Source: Elstera litoralis (GTDB taxonomy: Bacteria; Pseudomonadota; Alphaproteobacteria; Elsterales; Elsteraceae). Taken from it: a stretch of DNA of 6,625 nucleotides. Under the pieces are notes generated by a model. That model had not been told where the DNA came from and did not search any database. It worked only from the letters and a program-made list of their open reading frames with translations. The stretch spans positions 1 to 6,625 of the forward strand of contig NZ_LAJY01000262.1 in NCBI RefSeq assembly GCF_000963705.1, given 5' to 3'. Shown piece by piece: positions 1 to 4,565 of this stretch. The position numbers and the translations under genes are program-made. Numbering within the stretch: position 1 is the first letter of the stretch; the number at the start of each line of letters is the position of its first letter.

Positions 1-51
1 GACAAACCATTTCTTCTCGATCTCGCTCGGCTTCGCGGAATAGGTCTTCAT
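1..51 (-). CDS. rplM: 50S ribosomal protein L13, N-terminal fragment (cut by window edge)
   Basis: The reverse strand from base 51 reads ATG and then 16 more codons giving MKTYSAKPSEIEKKWFV, which matches the characteristic N-terminus of alphaproteobacterial L13, a structural protein of the large ribosomal subunit. Only 17 residues are visible; the rest, and normally rpsI (S9) after it, lies outside the window. An AGGA-type ribosome binding site sits about 8 bases upstream of the ATG, supporting this start. The gene is transcribed divergently from the crotonase-metY operon. The identification rests on a short but distinctive stretch, so it is confident though not complete. Confidence 0.9.
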   Translation of the reverse strand, partial: MKTYSAKPSEIEKKWFV

Positions 52-91
52 AGACGATCCTGACAGCTACGGCGACGAAGTGCCCGATGCC

Positions 92-120
92 AATATAATC
101 GACGGGGGCACCCCGGTTAA
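92..120 (-). promoter_or_regulatory. Candidate proximal sigma-70 promoter for rplM
   Basis: On the minus strand, TTAACC (120-115) and TATATT (97-92) are separated by 17 bp, giving a start near base 85 and a leader of roughly 34 bases before rplM. The -10 is good and the -35 is moderate. The spacer contains a GGGG-CA-CCCC symmetric element (105-114). Prediction by eye only. Confidence 0.5.
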
Positions 121-131
121 GGTGAGGCGGT

Positions 132-160
132 GAAATACGACAAGCGGCATCCCCCGTCAA
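132..160 (-). promoter_or_regulatory. Candidate distal sigma-70 promoter for rplM
   Basis: On the minus strand, TTGACG (160-155) and TATTTC (137-132) lie 17 bp apart. The -35 is near consensus for alphaproteobacterial housekeeping promoters and the -10 is weaker. It would start transcription near base 125, upstream of the proximal candidate, so rplM may have tandem promoters. Confidence 0.4.
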
Positions 161-188
161 GGCCTGAAATGCGTGTGTTTCTGGGGGT

Positions 189-218
189 TTGAAAGAATCT
201 TCAGGCATGTGGTATCAT
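189..218 (+). promoter_or_regulatory. Candidate sigma-70 promoter of the crotonase-CoA-binding-metY operon
   Basis: TTGAAA (189-194) and TATCAT (213-218) are 18 bp apart on the plus strand, about 70 bases ahead of the first ATG at 288. The -10 lies inside a small inverted repeat (211-224), a usual position for a repressor operator. No riboswitch-like fold was recognised between it and the gene. Confidence 0.45.
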
Positions 219-224
219 TATACC
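211..224. promoter_or_regulatory. Operator-like inverted repeat over the -10 box
   Basis: GGTAT-CATT-ATACC is a perfect 5-bp inverted repeat with a 4-bp centre. It overlaps the predicted -10 of the operon starting at 288. Short palindromes of the GGTAT/ATACC kind are common in operators of dimeric regulators such as GntR-family proteins, but the regulator here cannot be named from the sequence. Confidence 0.35.
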
Positions 225-287
225 GCTCCTGAAAGCCGCCGCCAGCCTTACACTGCGGCCTAACGATAAACGGGAAGGAAACGACGG

Positions 288-1067
288 ATGACCGACGATC
301 TGGTGCTACGCCAGGATTCCGCAGGGGTTGCAACCCTCACGCTGAACCGCCCGCAACAGCGCAACGCCCTCTCCCGCGCCATGATTGCTGCCCTTAGGGC
401 CGAGCTTGCGCGCGTCGCACGAGACGCCAGTGTAAAAGCCGTCGTACTGACGGGGGCCGGGCCGGGGTTCTGCTCCGGCCATGATCTGAAGGAAATTCAG
501 GCGAACCCCGATCCCGTCTTCTATGCCGCGCTGTTCGAAGCCTGCGCCGAACTGATGCTCGCGCTGCAAGCCCTGCCCCAGCCGGTCATCGCCCGCGTCC
601 ACGGCATCGCCACGGCGGCGGGCTGCCAGTTGGTCGCTACCTGCGATTTGGCCGTTGCCTCGACTAAAGCCCATTTCGCCACGCCGGGCGTTCACATCGG
701 CCTGTTCTGCTCGACGCCGATGGTCGCCCTCGCCCGCGCCGTGCCGCGCAAGCGTGCGCTGGAAATGCTGATGCTGGGCGAGAGTATCGACGCCGAAACG
801 GCAGCCGCCTATGGGCTGGTCAATGCCGTGGTCGCCCCGGACGATCTCGATAGCGCTATCGCCGGGTTTACCGCCCGCCTCACCGCCAAATCGCCGCTGA
901 CCTTGCGCATCGGCAAGGAAGCCTTCTACCGACAGGACGAAATGGGCACCGCCGACGCCTACGCCTATACCGCCGCTGTCATGGCGCGCAATCTCGCAAC
1001 CCAAGACGCCGCCGAGGGCATCGACGCTTTCCTCGCCAAGCGCGCGCCCGTTTGGTGCGGGGCCTAA
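288..1067 (+). CDS. ECHDC3-like enoyl-CoA hydratase/isomerase-family protein
   Basis: This 259-residue protein has the crotonase fold. The first oxyanion-hole loop is FCSGHDLKE (61-69) and the second region is HGIATAAGCQL (105-115), followed by FATPGVHIGLF (130-140) and ARAVPRKRALEML (149-161). These signatures match the ECHDC3 subgroup, known from the mitochondrial protein, better than true hydratases. The two catalytic glutamates of rat crotonase (Glu144, Glu164) correspond here to Gln114 and Gly134, so ordinary enoyl-CoA hydration is unlikely, although acyl-CoA binding by the oxyanion hole remains plausible. A GGGAAGGAA ribosome binding site (272-280) fixes the ATG. It is the first gene of an apparent operon, ending 2 bp before the next ATG. 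The true substrate is unknown; generic pipelines would probably call it enoyl-CoA hydratase. Confidence 0.88.
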   Translation: MTDDLVLRQDSAGVATLTLNRPQQRNALSRAMIAALRAELARVARDASVKAVVLTGAGPGFCSGHDLKEIQANPDPVFYAALFEACAELMLALQALPQPVIARVHGIATAAGCQLVATCDLAVASTKAHFATPGVHIGLFCSTPMVALARAVPRKRALEMLMLGESIDAETAAAYGLVNAVVAPDDLDSAIAGFTARLTAKSPLTLRIGKEAFYRQDEMGTADAYAYTAAVMARNLATQDAAEGIDAFLAKRAPVWCGA

Positions 1068-1069
1068 AA

Positions 1070-1543
1070 ATGCCTGTTACCAGCGAAGCCGGCCTGCGCG
1101 CTATCCTGACCAGCGTTAAAACCATTGCGATGGTCGGCGCGTCGACCAACTGGAACCGCCCGAGCTATTTCGTGATGAAATATCTCCAGAGCAAAGGCTT
1201 CCGCGTCATCCCCGTTAATCCGGGATCGGCGGGGCAAGAGGTGCTGGGCGAGACGATCTACGCGACCCTTGCCGATATCCCCGTTCCGGTCGATATGGTC
1301 GATATGTTCCGCAAAGCCGAAGCCGCGCCGGAAGTCGCCGCCGAGGCTATCGCCATCGGGGCAAAAGTGCTGTGGATGCAGCTTGGCATCGAACACGCCG
1401 AAGCCGCCGCGACCGCCGAGGCCGCCGGGCTTGAGGTCGTGATGAACCGCTGCCCAAAAATCGAATACGCCCGCCTGTTTGGCGAGCTTGGCTGGGGCGG
1501 TATCAATACCGGCATTCTCTCCAGCCGCCGCAAACTCCATTAA
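1070..1543 (+). CDS. CoA-binding Rossmann-fold protein (YccU/COG1832 type)
   Basis: This 157-residue protein is a single CoA-binding domain like that at the N-terminus of succinyl-CoA synthetase alpha. Visible signatures are the first strand and glycine turn IAMVGAS (19-25), the asparagine-rich loop TNWNRPS (26-32), the second strand VIPVNPG (46-52), VDMVDMFRK (74-82), LWMQLGI (101-107) and VVMNRCPKIEY (123-133). It has no catalytic or ligase domain, and the family has no settled function beyond nucleotide or CoA binding. I chose ATG 1070; an in-frame TTG at 1052 would add six residues overlapping the upstream gene. The ATG has only a weak GCGGGG ahead of it, so translation may be coupled to the crotonase gene, which stops 2 bp before. 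The metY gene follows after 24 bp. Confidence 0.87.
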   Translation: MPVTSEAGLRAILTSVKTIAMVGASTNWNRPSYFVMKYLQSKGFRVIPVNPGSAGQEVLGETIYATLADIPVPVDMVDMFRKAEAAPEVAAEAIAIGAKVLWMQLGIEHAEAAATAEAAGLEVVMNRCPKIEYARLFGELGWGGINTGILSSRRKLH

Positions 1544-1567
1544 ATTCAAGAGCATAGGATCAGATCA

Positions 1568-2857
1568 ATGCCGCATCGCAAACCCGGCTTCGAAACCCGC
1601 GCCATTCACGCGGGCGGCGCGCCCGACCCGACCACGGGCGCGCGGGTAACGCCGATTTACCAAACCACCGCCTATGTGTTCGACAGCACCGACCACGCCG
1701 CCTCGCTCTTCAATCTGCAAACCTATGGCTATATCTATAGCCGCCTGACCAATCCGACCGTGGCGGCGCTGGAAGAGCGTATCGCCAGCCTCGAAGGCGG
1801 GCGCGGCGCAACGGCGGCCGCCTCCGGCCATGCCGCGCAACTGATGGCGCTGTTCCCGCTGATGAGCCCCGGCGACGAAGTGGTTGTTTCCAATAAGCTT
1901 TACGGCGGCTCGGTGACGCAATTCTCGCGCACCTTCAAAAAATTCGGCTGGCAGGCGATTTTCGTCGATGCCGATGATCCCGAAAACTTCCGCCACGCCG
2001 CGACCGAGAAAACCAAGGCGTTCTTCGTCGAGAGCCTCGCCAATCCCGGCGGCGTCATCACCGATCTTGAAGCCGTGGCGCGGGTCGCCGAGGGCGTCGG
2101 CGTGCCCCTCATCGTCGATAATACGATGGCGACCCCCTACCTCTGCCGCCCCATCGACTATGGCGCGACCCTCGTGTGCCACTCGACGACGAAGTTTCTC
2201 TCCGGTCACGGCACCGCGATGGGCGGCGCGATTGTCGATAGCGGTAGTTTCGATTGGTCGGCGACGCCGGGGCGCTTCCCCAGCCTTGCCGAGCCGGAAC
2301 CCGCCTATCACGGCTTGCGCTTCCACGAGACCTTCGGCGACCTTGCCTTCACGATCTACGGCCACGCGATTTCTTTACGCGATCTCGGCGCGACGATGGC
2401 CCCGATGAATGCCTTCCTGACGATGACCGGCATCGAAACCCTGGCCTTGCGCATGGAACGCCACTGCGCCAATGCCCAAAAGGTCGCCGAGTTTCTCGCC
2501 GCCCATGCTGCCGTCGCCTGGGTCAATTACGCGGGCCTGCCGGGGAATAAATATCACGCCCTCGCCGCGCGCTACCTGCCGAAGGGGGCGGGCTCCGTCT
2601 TCACCTTCGGCGTGAAGGGCGGCTATGAGGCCGGGGTGAAAATAGTCGAAGGCGTGGAACTTATCTCCCATCTCGCCAATATCGGCGATGTGCGCTCGCT
2701 CATCATCCACCCCGCCTCCACCACGCACCGGCAGCTTTCGGACGACCAGCGCGTCACCGCCGGGGCCGGGCCGGACGTGTTACGCCTTTCGGTTGGGCTG
2801 GAGAGCGTGGACGATATCATCGCCGATCTGGCTCAAGCTTTGGCGAAGCTAGGGTAG
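1568..2857 (+). CDS. metY: O-acetylhomoserine sulfhydrylase (O-acetylhomoserine aminocarboxypropyltransferase)
   Basis: This 429-residue protein is a full-length member of the Cys/Met-metabolism PLP enzymes. It joins sulfide to O-acetylhomoserine to give homocysteine and acetate in the cytoplasm, the direct sulfhydrylation route to methionine. PLP contacts are visible: YSR (57-59), the phosphate-binding Ser86-Gly87, the ring-stacking Tyr112, Asp184 in LIVDNTMATP (181-190), and the Schiff-base lysine Lys209 in HSTTKFLSGH (205-214). Arg406 in VLRLSVGLE should bind the substrate carboxylate. The long segment at about 228-281, including HGLRFHETFGDLAF and the following ALSLRDLGA-like stretch (267-275), is typical of MetY and argues against MetB, MetC or MetZ. 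AGGA (1556-1559) lies 8 bases before the ATG. No dedicated promoter or SAM riboswitch fits in the 24-bp gap, so it is probably expressed with the two upstream genes. Confidence 0.93.
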   Translation: MPHRKPGFETRAIHAGGAPDPTTGARVTPIYQTTAYVFDSTDHAASLFNLQTYGYIYSRLTNPTVAALEERIASLEGGRGATAAASGHAAQLMALFPLMSPGDEVVVSNKLYGGSVTQFSRTFKKFGWQAIFVDADDPENFRHAATEKTKAFFVESLANPGGVITDLEAVARVAEGVGVPLIVDNTMATPYLCRPIDYGATLVCHSTTKFLSGHGTAMGGAIVDSGSFDWSATPGRFPSLAEPEPAYHGLRFHETFGDLAFTIYGHAISLRDLGATMAPMNAFLTMTGIETLALRMERHCANAQKVAEFLAAHAAVAWVNYAGLPGNKYHALAARYLPKGAGSVFTFGVKGGYEAGVKIVEGVELISHLANIGDVRSLIIHPASTTHRQLSDDQRVTAGAGPDVLRLSVGLESVDDIIADLAQALAKLG

Positions 2858-2869
2858 GCCTTCTTTATA

Positions 2870-2984
2870 TTGGGCTACCGCCCAAACCCGTCCGGGGCAT
2901 GCCCCGGCCCCCCTTTTCTTTTATTGATAAAAAAAGAGGGGTTCGGGGAGCTTGCTCCCCGAGCGGGCGCGGGCGGCAGCCCGC
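2870..2984. repeat. Compound inverted repeat of nested hairpins (REP/MITE-like intergenic element)
   Basis: The segment after metY is one large imperfect palindrome. The outer arms GGGCTACCGCCC (2872-2883) and GGGCGGCAGCCC (2971-2982) pair at 11 of 12 positions. Inside each arm lies another hairpin: the perfect 16-bp palindrome CCGGGGCATGCCCCGG (2892-2907) on the left and TCGGGGAGC-TT-GCTCCCCGA (2943-2962) on the right. At the centre, 2910-2922 pairs with 2929-2941 (CCCC plus T-rich against A-rich plus GGGG, one mismatch and one wobble). The sequence CTTTA occurs immediately outside both ends (2863-2867 and 2984-2988), possibly by chance. No coding sequence is present. This architecture resembles dispersed palindromic elements, and it may also terminate metY transcription. 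Confidence 0.7.
2892..2922 (+). terminator. Possible metY terminator formed by part of the repeat
   Basis: CCGGGGC-AT-GCCCCGG (2892-2907) can fold into a GC-rich hairpin and is followed, after six C, by TTTTCTTTT (2914-2922). The six intervening C weaken the match to a classic Rho-independent terminator, but this is the first plausible stop signal downstream of the metY stop codon. A smaller hairpin, TTGGGC-TACC-GCCCAA (2870-2885), precedes it. Confidence 0.4.
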
Positions 2985-3085
2985 TTTAATTGAGCGCCGA
3001 TCCCTCGTATTTTACGCCTCGGCGTCCATATCTCCCTTTGGATCGTATCAAGCCTGAAAATGGTCTATCCTGAGGAGACACACGG

Positions 3086-3652
3086 ATGCGTCGGCTTATC
3101 GCCCCTTGGGTAGGAACTGTCGCCATGCTGGGATTTTTGGGGTTCGCGCGCGCGGAAACGCCGGGAAGCGCCTATGATTTCACCTTCCAAACCATCGATG
3201 GCCAGCCCTTGCCGCTGGCCACTTTCACGGGTAAGGCGGTGTTGATTGTCAATACGGCCTCCCAATGCGGGTTTACGCCGCAGTATAAGGGGCTGGAAGC
3301 GCTCTACGACCGCTACGGGCCGAACGGCTTGATCGTGCTGGGCGTGCCGAGCAATGATTTCGGCGGCCAAGAGCCGGGATCGAGCGCAGAGATTAAGAAT
3401 TTCTGCGAAACCAGCTTCGACGTGAGCTTTCCTCTCACCGAGAAAACCCATGTGGTCGGGGCCGAAGCCCATCCTTTCTACAAATGGGCTGGGGAAAAGC
3501 TGGGGCTGGTGGCAAAACCGCGCTGGAATTTTCACAAATATTTGATTGGCCCGGACGGGGCCTTGGTCGATTGGTTCTCAACCCTCACCGAGCCAACCTC
3601 CAGCCGCGTTACCAAGGCGATTGAAACGATTCTGCCCGCCAAAAGCGGTTAA
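3086..3652 (+). CDS. Exported thioredoxin-type glutathione peroxidase
   Basis: This 188-residue protein is a non-selenium glutathione peroxidase of the thioredoxin fold that would reduce hydrogen peroxide or lipid hydroperoxides. The peroxidatic Cys61 is in NTASQCGFTPQY (56-67); Gln95 (in FGGQEP), Trp147 and Asn148 (RWNFHKY) complete the tetrad. Cys107 in IKNFCETSFDVSFPL lies 46 residues after Cys61, the position of the resolving cysteine in two-Cys enzymes such as yeast Gpx3, which suggests thioredoxin rather than glutathione as reductant. Residues 1-23 look like a Sec signal peptide: MRR, a hydrophobic core, then ARA before Glu24, implying a periplasmic enzyme. GAGGAG (3072-3077) is 8 bases before the ATG. 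It seems to be a single-gene unit ending at a strong terminator. No clear promoter was found in 2985-3085. Confidence 0.9.
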   Translation: MRRLIAPWVGTVAMLGFLGFARAETPGSAYDFTFQTIDGQPLPLATFTGKAVLIVNTASQCGFTPQYKGLEALYDRYGPNGLIVLGVPSNDFGGQEPGSSAEIKNFCETSFDVSFPLTEKTHVVGAEAHPFYKWAGEKLGLVAKPRWNFHKYLIGPDGALVDWFSTLTEPTSSRVTKAIETILPAKSG

Positions 3653-3670
3653 TTCTTTTGGGGTTCCATA

Positions 3671-3707
3671 AAAAAGGCCGGTTCCCCGTGCAGGAACCGG
3701 CCTTTTT
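3671..3707. terminator. Bidirectional Rho-independent terminator
   Basis: A 10-bp perfect GC-rich stem, GGCCGGTTCC (3676-3685) and GGAACCGGCC (3693-3702), has a 7-base loop and is flanked by AAAAA (3671-3675) and TTTTT (3703-3707), which extend the stem to 15 bp. The T run serves the peroxidase gene on the plus strand, and the A run, read in reverse, serves the convergent TPR gene ending at 3723. Confidence 0.93.
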
Positions 3708-3722
3708 GGCGTGTGCAGGCGG

Positions 3723-4565
3723 TTAGTTGATCGCGCTCAACTGCCCCTGTTGTACCTTCTGGCGATAATCCGCCATCGCCCGTTGGAAAATATCCAACTC
3801 GGTGAAGCGTTGCGCCAGCGCGGTTTGATCGATGGAGCCCGCCGGACGCGTCGACCCCGTGAGCAGCTCGAAGGCCGAGGCGCTGCCGGTGGTCCGCATC
3901 AGCGGTTCGAAATCCGCCCGCAGGCGCGACACCATGCCCGGCTCGCCCGACAGCGCGGTCGCAATAGCGAGGTTGATAATCAGCCCCTCCCGCTCCGGCG
4001 TCATCGTGCGATCCGAGGGCGAACCCGCCAGCCGCGTCAGCGCCGCAGCCGCTTCCACCCAATTTTGTGCGCGGCTGAACAATTGCGCGCGCAGCAATTC
4101 GCCGTCGCGGCTAATGTCGCCTTCGATCACCGACAGGCCGCGATCCGGTTGCCCAGCTTCCATATAAGCGCGCGCCTTCAAGCGACGGCGTTCCTGCTGC
4201 AACTCGGGCGGCAAGTTCGGCACGTCGCTGCGGTCGATAGCGATGACGGCATCGTTCGGGCGGCGGTCCAGCAGTTGCACCACGGCCAAACGCGCGCCAA
4301 CCTTGGCTTTTTCAACCCCGCTCAAGCGCTGATCGATCTGATAGGTCAGCAGATCCGCCGCGCGGTCGAGCAGGTCGATTTGAACGAGACGGTCCGCCAA
4401 GCTCTGAATCATCGCATCGCCGCGCGGTCCCGGCGGCGTGAGGTCGCGGTAATCATCGTAGAGCGCGAGCGCAGCCAACGGCGGAACTTTGCCCGGCCCG
4501 CCGCCGTCGTAAAGACTAATGAACACATCGGTCATGCGGTCTTTCAGCTTATCGGCATCAGCCAC
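3723..4565 (-). CDS. C-terminal half of a TPR protein, out of frame with its upstream half
   Basis: This reading frame encodes up to 280 residues, alpha-helical and repeat-like, with no signal peptide or membrane segment. It continues the TPR array of the upstream frame: helix pairs such as LADRLVQIDLLDRAADLLTYQID, RLKARAYMEAGQPDRGLSVI (about 126-145) and AQLFSRAQNWVEAAAALTRL (about 159-178) are typical. The only long-frame start is GTG 4565-4563, which has no ribosome binding site and overlaps the upstream frame by 22 bases; ATG 4535-4533 also lacks a convincing one. From memory, alphaproteobacterial relatives carry this region, including the LPPxxALALYxDxRxLTP-type motif (here about residues 28-44), as the C-terminus of one large protein. 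I therefore read it as the displaced end of that protein rather than an independent gene. It ends 15 bases from the shared terminator. Confidence 0.7.
   Translation of the reverse strand: MADADKLKDRMTDVFISLYDGGGPGKVPPLAALALYDDYRDLTPPGPRGDAMIQSLADRLVQIDLLDRAADLLTYQIDQRLSGVEKAKVGARLAVVQLLDRRPNDAVIAIDRSDVPNLPPELQQERRRLKARAYMEAGQPDRGLSVIEGDISRDGELLRAQLFSRAQNWVEAAAALTRLAGSPSDRTMTPEREGLIINLAIATALSGEPGMVSRLRADFEPLMRTTGSASAFELLTGSTRPAGSIDQTALAQRFTELDIFQRAMADYRQKVQQGQLSAIN

Noticed and set aside
225..287. SAM riboswitch or other methionine-control leader before the metY operon
   Set aside because: The leader is short and I could not find the paired elements or pseudoknot pattern of SAM-II type or any other known class.
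1052..1069. Upstream TTG start for the CoA-binding protein
   Set aside because: It would add six residues overlapping the crotonase gene without a better ribosome binding site; ATG 1070 starts at the normal family N-terminus.
1565..2365. Minus-strand open frame of 266 codons within metY
   Set aside because: Lies entirely opposite the well-supported metY coding sequence and shows no recognisable motif or ribosome binding site.
2990..3085. Promoter or leader structure for the peroxidase gene (CGATCC 2998-3003 with GGATCG 3040-3045, and ACGCC-TC-GGCGT 3014-3025)
   Set aside because: The inverted repeats are short and no -35/-10 pair or EcfG-type GGAAC...CGTT pattern has acceptable spacing; not enough to annotate.
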